Assembly: GCA_037974335.1 (NCBI GenBank)
Contig: CM075760.1
Coordinates: 37,519,609 to 37,583,608 of the forward strand
Source: Prionace glauca
Taxonomy: Eukaryota > Chordata > Chondrichthyes > Carcharhiniformes > Carcharhinidae
Direction: 5' to 3'
DNA: 64,000 nucleotides
Position 1 is the first letter of the stretch, and every line of letters begins with the position of its first letter. A program made the translations under genes and the position numbers. The notes beneath the pieces were generated by a model, which was not told the origin of the DNA, did not search any database, and saw only the letters and a program-made list of their open reading frames with translations. Positions 41,830 to 51,250 of the stretch are shown here, in pieces.

Positions 41830-43455
41830 GTTCCCAGCAGAAAGATCTGTTCAATCTGTCAATTTCAAACTGTTGGATTCTCATTAATCAATAGTCAAGT
41901 TACAACAGAAAATCAATAACCTATTTTAAATTAAGCGGGTATTCATTTCAGAACTCCTCTCGACTTTTAATTATTTCTCTCTGCCTGTATCACTTCGCGA
42001 AAATTGTGTAAAAATGTAATTTCGCTGAAAATGAGCAAAAATAACAGATTCAGGACAGTTCAATGTCCCTATCAGAGATACAGTGACACAGTAACAGTTC
42101 AATGTCCCTAACAGAGATACAGTGACACACTAAGAATTAAACAAACCGGGAAATATTTACATTGAAAATCGTTACCTGATTGGATCTAATTTCTTAATTA
42201 AATGTAATCAACAAAATTATCAAGGCAAAACAATTTATCGAGCCGAGCACAGCTGAGTAAAGAAATGTTTTGTTTTTGAATTCATTTTGATACAATTAAA
42301 TATTCTCTAAGACTGATGATATTTTGCACGCTAGTGCAATATTCAAGGTATTTTGTTTTGAATTAATCAGCGTTAATATTACATTTTAAGTTATTGTTAA
42401 TTGTCAGTTAGTTCTCCTGTCAGCTGATTTGTTCTCTGTAATAAAATGAGTTTTCAATCATTCAAAACGTGTTTCTGTCCCCAACATTGTTAAATAATTA
42501 GATTACAATTAAATCTCAATGTTAAACTATAATTTCAAATTACTGAATGGAAACATTCAAACATCTGTCATTCATTTACTTAAATCTAATCACATTGCAA
42601 TATTTTACTTTTTCACTTTGACTGCAAATATCTTATTACAACGAACAAACGAGTTAAAAATGCAGATTTCTGACTTTGTCCCGACTGTAACGGCCTGGCC
42701 GTTTGAAATCAATAATACTGCTTCCTAGATTTAATAATTTAGGCCACCCATATAACAACTTCATTACTGAACACATTGTTTAATTAAAGAAGACCTGAAT
42801 TAAACAGTGCAAACACAAAGACGATAATTGATTCAAATCCTCTGTAACGCTAAAAACACGATGCAGAATATAAGTCTCAACCTTTTCTTCATTATAATAT
42901 TTAATAAGAATTAAACATAAGCTTCAGTTAGTATGAATTCTTCCATTCTGTCATTTATTCTTCCATTCTGTCAATTATTCTGTGTTTAACATTAATGGGA
43001 GACATGATGTTATTAAGTGCTGAGCTAATATTATTTTTATAGTATTTATAATATCATATTATTTTTATATAAAGTAATCTTTTTGAATTTCAAGCATTTA
43101 ATTGTCAGTCGGTAGCCAGTTTCTGTTGACACTTTACTACAATTCAAACACAATCATTTGAACAATTTTACTTGAGTGTCAGCGAATTCCATCTGTCAGA
43201 AAACTGCGTTCAGTCTGTCAAATTTTTATAAACCGTTTGATTCTAATTGATCAAAGGTCAAATTACAACAGTGAAAAAATCAATAAACATTTTAAATTAA
43301 CCTGATGTTCATTTTAAAACTCCCTTTGCCTTTTAACTATTTCTCCCTGACTGTCTCAAATCACAAAAACTGAGCAATTATTTTTCTGAAAATGAGGACT
43401 TCGAATATAACAGATTGAGGGCAGTGTAATGTCCCTAACAGAGGTACAGTGAATT
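41830..43455. repeat. Duplicated intronic block (41830-42130 and 43195-43455)
   Basis: The two blocks share TTCTGTCTGTCAA-like starts, TTGATTCTxATTxATCAA, CAAxTTACAACAG, AATCAATAA, TTTTAAATTAA, ACTCC..T, a CTGAAAATGAG block, ATAACAGATT and AATGTCCCTAACAGAG in the same order, 1.35 kb apart. The first block ends with a 37-base tandem of the TTCAATGTCCCT unit. Confidence 0.75.
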
Positions 43456-44099
43456 GTAATTCATGTTTTATTTTACTATGTAACCATTAGTTAACATGAA
43501 TAAAATGCCCTAACATATATTTATTGTATTTTCCGAAACATTTCTGCTTTATCCCTACAAGAATATTCAAAGGCAATTTTATTTTCATTTAGCCAGAACT
43601 GTTCAGTTTCACTGAGCGTAAACAATGTAAAAACAATTGAGGAACACTAAACAATTTCACAAATTTTGAGATACGATAAGTAATTAATTATCTCGGTATC
43701 TAATTTAAAAAAAATACTTAGAACGGATAATCTGGTTCCAATTGCATAGAAAAAAAATTAATAATCGGATACAAAAAATTCCAAAAAGGAAATTATTCTG
43801 CAAAACTCGTATTCCAGTAAATGCGAACTTAATCTGGGATATGCCGATTAATGCAAAGTATCTTGTTCAACTGAGCACGGCTGTGAAAACAGCAGGTTAT
43901 TATTGAAATAGCTTCTGAATTGTCACAAAATATTTCCAGTCTGGAAAATGTTCTGGTCATGTTAATTGTGTGAAATACACAACAAAACTATTAAAGGGGA
44001 TTATTGCTAAATTATTAATATAAAATAATCTGTTGTGAATATGGAGTTAAATTACCGAATTTGATTTACTTTAATTTTACTATTAAACTTGTTCATGGG

Positions 44100-45400
44100 A
44101 AGTTTGTGATTGCAGCAATTTTTAGTGTTTTAACTATTTAAACAACACAGAAATAATGCCACAAAGCCAAACCACTGCACAAATTTTAAACATTCACAGT
44201 GACTGCACCACAGAATCTCCTCAGCAGAAACACAACAAAACACATCAATGAGGGAATGAATCCGCTTCACAGAAAAACAGATCAATTATCCATTCAACAG
44301 AATCAAATGTAACATTGCAAAATAAATCTCAATATCGAATCTAGCAAACCAGCTGTTAATCAATTATTAAACTAAACAGAAATCTAGAATAATAGCAATA
44401 GCATTGCGAGGAGGTGGAATTTGTCCAACAAATTAGCGTTGAAACTTTATCACATCTTATTCATATTGGGTCATATTTCAAACATATTTAAACATTTGGA
44501 TGGTAAAAGTTCCAGCCATCAAATGCCACCGAGATTAAACATTGCCGATACCCCAAAATCTGAATGCAGTGACAAACTATGTTCTGAACGAGCGGCTTAA
44601 GCCGTTATGACTAAAGATTTTAAACATACAAACACAATAAACCCTGCTTTATTTCTCCCAGCAGTCATGCATCAAGCAGTTGCGACCCGCAGAATGCTCA
44701 TATTCAATCACAAAACGTGTAACAGCTCAGTGTCACTGAGCTCAAACAATGCAGAAATACCAAATTAATTCACAAATTTTACGTATTTAAAGTCACCCAG
44801 ATACATAATCTCCTCACCAGAAAAAAAACGCATCACTGAGAGACTGAACCCCGCTTCATGCGGAAGCAGCTCAATTCTACAAACACTCTCAACAGAATCA
44901 AATATAACATTTACAGAAATGTTTAATGTAAATTCCAGCCAATTCGCCCATCACCAAACTAATTCATGTTTAGAATAAGCAGAAATTATTGCACAGCAGC
45001 ACCAGCATTGTGAGTGAGTGGAACATTTTCACTGGATAAATATAGAAATTTTAGAGTGTTTTAAATTTTTTGGTACAAATTTCAAACACTTGTGCAGTAG
45101 ATGGTACAAACCGCAGCCACTAGATGTCACCGAGATTAAACGCTGCAGAAACGCTGAATTGTATAACAGACATTCGGATTTTAAAGTAACCCAACCACAC
45201 AATAACCTCAACAGATAAACGCAAAATCCCGACAATTTGGGATTGAATTCCTCAGCAGCACCTATTGTCCAGAAAGAGCGGAATTCTAAAACCCCTTTGC
45301 AGCAGAATCACAGGAAACATTGTAACAATTCTCAACCGAGAATCCACCAAACTCACATTTATGTTACCATATGGATTATTAGTACAGATAAAAATATAAA
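44100..45400. repeat. About 600 bp tandem repeat next to JH
   Basis: Unit 1 (44100-44600) and unit 2 (44700-45160) share, about 590-600 bases apart, CACAAATTTTA, a CAGAATCAAAT block, AGCAATAGCATTG or CACCAGCATTGTGAG, TTTCAAACA and CACCGAGATTAAAC. A shortened third unit runs at about 45160-45400, and traces of an earlier one appear near 43610-43680. It is AT-rich, and degenerate enough to be old. Confidence 0.7.
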
Positions 45401-45447
45401 ACAAAGACACATGTAAACCAGTTACTCAATAAGTGGATGGTTCTTAC

Positions 45448-45495
45448 CTGTCGTCACCGTCACCATGGTCCCTTGTCCCCAGTAAGCGAAGTAGT
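45448..45495 (-). CDS. IGHJ: JH segment
   Basis: 48 bases read ACTACTTCGCTTACTGGGGA and onward, encoding YFAYWGQGTMVTVTT with the WGQG J motif. The donor GTAAGA follows at 45447 and leaves phase 1, which fits CH1. It is bounded at its 5' end by a heptamer with 23-base spacer. Unrearranged. It supplies FR4 of the heavy chain. Confidence 0.96.
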
Positions 45496-45534
45496 CACAG
45501 TGTCACATTCCGTAGGCTGTGTCATACAATAACC
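45496..45534 (-). other. JH recombination signal, 23-base spacer
   Basis: In coding sense: nonamer GGTTATTGT (45526-45534), 23-base spacer, heptamer CACTGTG (45496-45502). The heptamer is perfect; the nonamer has one change from GGTTTTTGT. Confidence 0.95.
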
Positions 45535-45858
45535 GTCCCTGCACAAAATAGAGACAAAATCACCATTATTTTAAATATTCACAAACCCAACGAAAAGCAA
45601 AATCAATTAATGTTCATTAAATTATAATTGTATTTCTGGATATCATTTGACATTCAAAAATGAGCTAAAGTTTTATATTTCACAGAGTGACACGTGAACA
45701 TGTTGTTGAAAACACACATCGATAATTGAGTAATTATCAAGATTTTCCATGTTTATTCCTGCCATGTGGTCAGTGCTGGACATAAATAATACTGTACTGT
45801 GATTACAGTTGGGATTTAAAAGTGACACTAATCCAGTTTCAGTCAATCAGTGCTGAGG

Positions 45859-45926
45859 GTTTTTTGTATTGACAGTAACTGCTGTGCCATCCAGGTATCA
45901 CAGTGAGACACAGCATGACAAATACT
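45859..45926 (-). other. IGHD: D2 segment with 12-base RSS on both sides
   Basis: The core ATACCTGGATGG (45887-45898, 12 bases in coding sense) lies between a perfect 5' heptamer CACTGTG with 12-base spacer and nonamer AGTATTTGT (45899-45926), and a weaker 3' heptamer CACAGCA with 12-base spacer and nonamer ACAAAAAAC (45859-45886). The 12/12 arrangement lets D2 join both a 23-type V or D1 3' end and the 23-type JH. Confidence 0.85.
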
Positions 45927-46235
45927 GAGGCGGACTGTTAACTGTAAAATACAGACAGTTAATTTCACTGCTATTTCAAAAGCCTGTTTCCAGCTCGTTA
46001 AGGGTGACTCAGTGAGATATTTCAATTTTTACTGGTCATGATATTGATAAAGGGGGTTAGAAACTTTTACACTCTCTGTGCACATTCAGCGTGTAAATCA
46101 ATAACAATAAAATTGAAGCATTTTACATCTTAAAAAAAAACAATGCTGTTTCTAAGTATTATTTTGTTGAAGCCTCATTTACTTTGGCATTCGGCAATGG
46201 TATTGGTCACAAAGTTAAGCAACGTCCTATTCTGA

Positions 46236-46318
46236 GGTTTTTGTATGAGGATGGCGCTTTTCTCAGCACTGTGATCCACTGCTATAGTATCACAGTGACA
46301 CACACCCAAACAAAAACT
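46236..46318 (-). other. IGHD: D1 segment with 12-base 5' RSS and 22-base 3' RSS
   Basis: The core ATACTATAGCAGTGGAT (46274-46290, 17 bases) has a 5' heptamer CACTGTG, 12-base spacer and nonamer AGTTTTTGT (46291-46318). Its 3' heptamer CACAGTG has a 22-base spacer and nonamer ACAAAAACC (46236-46273). Both heptamers are perfect. One reading frame gives YYSSG. It lies about 345 bases from VH and about 310 from D2, the close spacing usual in shark clusters. Confidence 0.93.
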
Positions 46319-46664
46319 GCACTCACTCTGTTCAGTCCTGCTGTTCAATATTCACTTCAAATGGACTATTAGTTTTGCTCTAATGTAAAATGTAGGCAAC
46401 TGTTTATATAACACAATCTATCATAAATATTAAAAAGAGTAATATATCGTGTGTGGTACTTGCCGACAGTACAATGAATAGAAAGTCAGTGAAAAGCTCA
46501 CCAGTTATATCGGTGAGATTGGGAAGTTTTACTGTTAAATGCATTCTGTGTTACTTTTTTTTAACACGATTATAGTTTGGTTCTGACCACCCTCGATCAT
46601 ATTGCATTTAAAACAGATACTGACCTTCAGATTATGATGGAAGTTGCGGAACCCCCTCCCGGGC

Positions 46665-46703
46665 TGTTCTTGTCCGGGTGCAGCCCTGGATCCTCTCGCT
46701 GTG
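46665..46703 (-). other. VH recombination signal, 23-base spacer
   Basis: Heptamer CACAGCG (46697-46703), 23-base spacer (46674-46696), nonamer ACAAGAACA (46665-46673). It directly follows TGTGCAAGAGAC, so the V is in germline, unjoined form. Confidence 0.94.
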
Positions 46704-47008
46704 GTCTCTTGCACAGTAATAGATGGCCGTGTCTTCAATCTTTAGGCTCGTCATGTCCAAAGAGAAGATGTTGTTTGAAGTGTCTTTGGACGCAGTAAAT
46801 CGACCCTGAATTGACGGCGCGTAGTAGTTGCTGGATGAACTTTTGTAGCTAACCAGCCACTCCAGGCCCTGTCCGGGAACCTGCCGGATCCAACCCATGT
46901 AGTAGCTGCTAAGATCGAACCCGCTGGTTTTACAGGTCAGTTTCAGTGATCCTCCGGGACGCCCGGTCCCTGCCTCTGGCTGGGTCAACACAACATCCGA
47001 CTGGACAC
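46704..47008 (-). CDS. IGHV: VH exon 2 (variable region)
   Basis: Acceptor GATCTATTTTTACAG ends at 47009; the exon continues phase 1 from the leader. After VQS the mature start is [20 protein letters not shown]. Framework landmarks: first Cys in [20 protein letters not shown], then [18 protein letters not shown], and the second Cys in [12 protein letters not shown]1 is SSYYMG, coded with AGCAGCTAC, a hotspot context for AID. The frame is open with all canonical residues. Antigen binding by surface and secreted IgM would depend on this segment plus D and J. Confidence 0.97.
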
Positions 47009-47140
47009 CTGTAAAAATAGATCAAGAACACCAGGGATTAATCTTAGTGAAATGATTGCTGACTCTGGAACATTCCAGAGAGAGACTAACACTGAGACAG
47101 TAACAGTGAGAAACTTGAACAATAATAAAAAAATACTCAC
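47009..47140 (-). other. Leader-VH intron
   Basis: 132 bases with donor GTGAGT at 47140 and acceptor TTTTTACAG. A related stretch survives at 57715-57826 in the decayed upstream copy. Confidence 0.9.
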
Positions 47141-47186
47141 CGGATAAGAAAGTCAGCAACAAACTGAGAGAAATGGCCGACCTCAT
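47141..47186 (-). CDS. IGHV: VH leader exon
   Basis: ATG at 47186 opens MRSAISLSLLLTFLS, a typical Ig signal peptide, and the exon ends one base into Gly. The donor is GTGAGTATT. Longer upstream frames exist but this ATG gives the normal 16-residue leader at normal distance from VH. Confidence 0.95.
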
Positions 47187-47350
47187 CTTTCTGGTGATTT
47201 GGGGGAAATGGGTGTGTCAGGAACTCAGTGAACAAACCAGCTCCCGGACTGTTGGATTCCGGTCCCAGTGAGCGGTATTTAAATACCCGGCAGAAGGGGG
47301 CGGCTTTCCAGGCGCCGCCTGTTGATTCCCTGCTGGAGGCGGCGCCTGGA
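47187..47350 (-). promoter_or_regulatory. VH promoter region: TATA-like box and 13 bp inverted repeat, no octamer
   Basis: About 90 bases upstream of the ATG lies GGTATTTAAATACC (47274-47287), a palindromic TATA-like box. Further upstream, CCAGGCGCCGCCT (47308-47320) is repeated in perfect inverse at 47337-47349 with a 16-base spacer. The octamer ATGCAAAT of other vertebrate V promoters was not found within 250 bases of the leader. Confidence 0.65.
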
Positions 47351-47639
47351 TCCACGTCCCACCTTCCACACCCCCAACAGAATGGACTCGGAGATTTACA
47401 ATAGATTAATATTAAAATGGACATTTTATCTGTATCGGGATATTTGTTTGGCTGAAATGTTCATTGTATTGTCCCCATTATTTCTGATGGTGATGTTACA
47501 GTTCATCATTTATTTATTTAAATAAGTAATTCCATTGTAAAAATGGTGATTTTATTACCACACCCCCAAGAAGAAAATAAATCTGAAAATGATGAAATAA
47601 CATTTTGGAACATTAGAGAATTTTGCAACAACTCCGTGT

Positions 47640-49232
47640 CTCTGCCACATTATAATGACAAAGCACAATTTATCAGAAGAAATACCATCGATTTCTGTAA
47701 CTCAATGTGTAGAATATACAAAGTGATTCCATTTACAGTTTGGTGACTTTCGCTGTACAAATTGGGTTTGGAGATGAGAAGAAACTCTCACACAATACAA
47801 TGTTTCTCCTTATATTTGTCAAACTGCCCCAATCTCGAAGACAGGCCTTTGAAAATAATGAGAATCCCAACCTCCTGATAATTAAATAGTGAGTTGACAG
47901 AGAAACATAAAATTAAATTGATTTTTGACGGAGAAGTTAATGAATCGGAACGGACACTGAGATCATTAAAGTTCTCCTTCAGCATCCAGGTCATTGCAAC
48001 TCACTCTATTGGTTACCGGCTGTGTAACATACACTGGTATTGGGAATACAGGATATCAGAGCTTTGCGGCACATTGCACAATATCACAAGAATAAATGTT
48101 TTATCTTACATTGAATCAGGTTATGAACTGATCATTTCTCCAATCATTGGCAGCTATGAGAGGAACTCTTCAATAACAGAAATCAGATTATACTGTACAA
48201 TAGAACACGGTGCTAATCAGGTACAAGACACGCTGCTGTTTCAATGTGATACAGAAATTTCAGAATATTCCAGGAATCCCCGGTGTTCATGTCAGTTTTA
48301 TGATGTTGTTTTAATATTATTTCATGTCATTGCACCGATTTTACTTCACTGGGGAACTGGGCCCATCAACATCTCTCTCTCTCATTTCATGAAGTGATTA
48401 ATAAACAGACTTTAATTATTGGAATGAAATTTACTCGGAAACTATACAAATGAAAAAAATCATCCGGTCACTTTATTGTTTGACATAATATTTACTCAGG
48501 TAATGAACAGGACACTGAATGAAAATACTTGATTAGAATGATTGCGATTTAAATTGTGGGAATTAAACATTTACTGTTAAAATGTCTGAATCCCATGTTG
48601 TCCATTGAGCTTCACGCTAATCTGTCCCGCACAGTATTTGGCAGCAATCCAGGCTGCTGTCAAATGCTCAGAGTTATTGAAAGGAAACATCTGGGGGTGT
48701 TTGTGCAGTAGATCAAAGATCAGTTTCATCAGCACTGACCGCTTGACTACAAGCCAACTTAAAACCCTGCATGTTGTCAGTAAGGTCAATTTATAAACAA
48801 ATCTACCCAGCAACAGTACTGGAGGCACTTGAATTTTTGGAAGTTATAAATCTGGATGATGTTTTCCCATCTCGAAAGAAAGGATTATTTTCTACCTTCT
48901 CTGGCACCCTATTAACAACAATGATGATTTTTCCAACACATCAGGATATTGTGATGGACGGACAGAAATAATCACAGGCAGACTGAGAAATGGCTCAGAG
49001 AGACGATACATGCTGTTATATTTGAGCATGCACATTTATATTTTATTTCCTTTTATCTTTCCATGGGATGTTTGTTTGGAAAGACCAACACTCTTTGCCT
49101 GTCCCAAATTCCCTTAAATTGACTGGTTTTCGAGGACACTTCTGTATATATTAAAGAGTCAGCTATTTTGCTTTCAGTCTGCAGTTATATCCTTGTGAGA
49201 CAATGTAGGGATGGAAGATTTCCTGCATTGGG
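47640..49232 (-). repeat. 5' flank of VH, paralogous to about 57830-60240
   Basis: Shared blocks in the same order include ATCGATTT.TGTAACT, GAATC.GAACGGACAC, CACCGGCTGTxxAACAT, GGCACATTGCACAATATCAC, GGCAGCTATGAGAG, GAAATCAGATTAT, TAATCTGTCCC.CGCAGTATTTGGCAGCA, AAACAAATCTxCCCAGCAACA and GGGGAATCAGAG. There is no conserved long frame. The second copy is further split by two SINEs. Confidence 0.85.
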
Positions 49233-51250
49233 GAATCAGAGCGGTTAAAAGCGGAGAAGTTTAGAGTAGCTAAGAGCAGTGGGCGAGAAGAGGATTGGGA
49301 AAGGTTTAAATGTCAACAAAGATTGACAAAGAAATTGATAAAGGAGGGTAGGAGAAGCTATGAGGCTGGGCTAGCACTTAATATAAAAAAGGATAGCAAG
49401 AGTTTTTATAAATATATAAAAAGGAAGAGGCTGGTTAGGATAAACGTTGGTCCTTTAGAGGATGAGAAAGGGGAGCTAGTGGTAGGGGATAGGGATATGG
49501 CTAAGGTCTTGAATAACTTCTTTGTTTCTGTCTTCACGGAGGAGGACGTGAATAATTTGCCGGGTGTTAGCGATGGAAAGGTGGTAGGAATGGAGGGTCT
49601 TAATGACATTACTGTTACTAGAGAGGTGGTGCTCGACAGACTGGAGGGGCTGATTGTGGACAAGTCCCCAGGACCGGATGGAATGCATCCGAGGGTTCTG
49701 AAAGAAATGGCGGAGGTGATAGTGGATGCCTTGGTGGTTATTTTCCAGACGTCGCTGGATTCCGGGGAAGTGCCGGAAGATTGGAAAACGGCTAATGTTA
49801 CGCCGTTGTTTAAGAAGGGTGCCAGGCAAAAGGCGGGGAATTATAGGCCGGTTAGTTTAACGTCTGTGGTAGGTAAAATGTTAGAAACCGTCATTAAGGA
49901 GGAAATAGCGAGGCATCTTGAGGGGAATTGCTTGATAGGGCGGACGCAACACGGTTTCATTAAAGGGAAGTCGTGTCTGACAAATTTACTGGAGTTCTAT
50001 GAGGATGTGTCTAGGGCAGTGGATGGAGGAGAGCCGGTGGATGTGGTCTTTCTAGATTTTCAGAAGGCATTTGACAAGGTACCTCACAAGAGGTTATTGC
50101 AGAAGGTCAGGGGACATGGAGTTGGGGGTAGGGTGTTAGCGTGGATAGAGGATTGGTTGTCAAATAGGAGGCAGAGAGTGGGGGTCAATGGATGCTATTC
50201 GGATTGGCGGTTGGTGACTAGTGGGGTGCCCCAGGGGTCGGTGCTGGGGCCTCAGCTATTTACCATTTATATAGATGATCTGGAGGAGGGAACCGAGTGC
50301 AGGGTGTCGAAATTTGCTGATGACACCAAGATTGGGGGAAAGGCAAATTGTGCGGAGGGTGTGGAGAGTCTGCAGAAGGATCTAGATAGGCTGGGCGAAT
50401 GGGCCAGGAAATGGCAAATGGAATTCAATGTTGGCAAGTGTGAGGTGGTCCACTTTGGTAGGAAGAATGGTAGGAAGGACTATTACTTACGGGGCGAAAA
50501 ACTGCAGCAGGCGACGGTGCAGAGGGACCTCGGGGTCCTTGTGCATGAGTCGCAAAAACCCAGCTTGCAGGTGCAGCAGGTGGTCAGGAAGGCGAATGGG
50601 ATGCTGGCCTTCATAGCGAAGGGGATTGAATATAAAAGTAGGGAGGTCTTGCTGCAGCTGTATAGGGCATTGGTGAGGCCGCAGCTGGAGTACTGTGTGC
50701 AGTTTTGGGCGCCGCACCTGCGCAAGGATGTTTTGGCCCTGGAGGGAGTGCAGAGGAGGTTTACTCGGCTGATACCGGAGTTGAGGGGATTGAGCTATGA
50801 GGAGAGGCTGAATAAACTAGGCTTGTACTCGTTAGAGTTTAGAAGAATGAGGGGAGATCTCATTGAGACGTATAAGATGATGAATGGGATGGATAGGATA
50901 GAGGTGGAGAGACTGTTCCCGCTCAAAAAAGACAGTAGGACTAGGGGGCACAGCCTCAAGATAAAGGGGGGGCGGTTTAGAACAGAGTTGAGGAGGAACT
51001 TCTTCACTCAAAGGGTGGTGAATCTCTGGAATTCTCTGCCCGTTGAAGTGGTGGAGGCTGCCTCGCTAAATATTTTTAAGAAACGGGTTGATGGGTTTTT
51101 GATAAGAGAAGGGATTAAGGGTTATGGGGAGAGGGCGGGAAGGTGGAGCTGAGTCACGACAGATCAGCCATGATCTTATTGAATGGCGGGGCAGGCTCGA
51201 AGGGCCAGATGGCCTACTCCTGCTCCTATTTCTTATGTTCTTATGTTCAA
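49233..51250 (+). mobile_element. CR1 LINE, 5'-truncated, intact RT frame (tail type B), young
   Basis: It starts near CGGTTAAAAGCGGAGAAG. The upstream flank GGGGAATCAGAG continues elsewhere at 60225, which marks the junction. It ends in TTCTTATGTTCTTATGTTC at about 51250. It encodes a 609-codon uninterrupted frame. The lack of breaks and the close similarity to copies at 0.9 and 5.7 kb suggest recent activity of this subfamily. Confidence 0.92.
49323..51152 (+). CDS. CR1 ORF2: linker, reverse transcriptase and C-terminal domain (609 residues)
   Basis: Uninterrupted frame. In order: linker RRSYEAGLALNIKKDSKSFY, RT fingers DKSPGPDGMHPRVLKEMAEV and NYRPVSLTSVVGKMLETVI, QHGFIKGKSCLTNLLEF, palm VVFLDFQKAFDKVPHKRLL, SGVPQGSVLGPQLFTIYIDD, the catalytic FADDTKIGG, and the CR1 C-terminal blocks PQLEYCVQFWAPHLRKDV, FFTQRVVNLWNSLP and FKKRVDGFLIREG. 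The APE endonuclease and ORF1 are absent because of 5' truncation, so it cannot move by itself, although the RT looks sound. The first ATG is only the first available one. Confidence 0.9.
   Translation: MTKKLIKEGRRSYEAGLALNIKKDSKSFYKYIKRKRLVRINVGPLEDEKGELVVGDRDMAKVLNNFFVSVFTEEDVNNLPGVSDGKVVGMEGLNDITVTREVVLDRLEGLIVDKSPGPDGMHPRVLKEMAEVIVDALVVIFQTSLDSGEVPEDWKTANVTPLFKKGARQKAGNYRPVSLTSVVGKMLETVIKEEIARHLEGNCLIGRTQHGFIKGKSCLTNLLEFYEDVSRAVDGGEPVDVVFLDFQKAFDKVPHKRLLQKVRGHGVGGRVLAWIEDWLSNRRQRVGVNGCYSDWRLVTSGVPQGSVLGPQLFTIYIDDLEEGTECRVSKFADDTKIGGKANCAEGVESLQKDLDRLGEWARKWQMEFNVGKCEVVHFGRKNGRKDYYLRGEKLQQATVQRDLGVLVHESQKPSLQVQQVVRKANGMLAFIAKGIEYKSREVLLQLYRALVRPQLEYCVQFWAPHLRKDVLALEGVQRRFTRLIPELRGLSYEERLNKLGLYSLEFRRMRGDLIETYKMMNGMDRIEVERLFPLKKDSRTRGHSLKIKGGRFRTELRRNFFTQRVVNLWNSLPVEVVEAASLNIFKKRVDGFLIREGIKGYGERAGRWS

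Larger units (their letters stand above)
35047..45447 (-). other. J-C intron (10.4 kb) of the IgM cluster
   Basis: In transcription order (falling coordinates) it holds: tandem AT-rich repeats next to JH (45.4-44.1 kb), a duplicated block (43.4 and 41.8 kb), a LINE 3' repeat (41 kb), GT-rich DNA (40.2-40.8 kb), CR1/SINE insertions (39.1-40.2 kb), the GAGTGAGGGT array (36.8-38.5 kb), the purine-rich array (36.06-36.74 kb) and about 900 bases shared with 1.3-2.1 kb. Enhancers are expected in this intron; none can be proved by reading. Confidence 0.8.

Noticed and set aside
27950-47186. IgW or IgNAR heavy chain instead of IgM
   Set aside because: Four constant domains with IgM-type CH1 start, tailpiece and TM exon; IgW has more domains and IgNAR a different V type.
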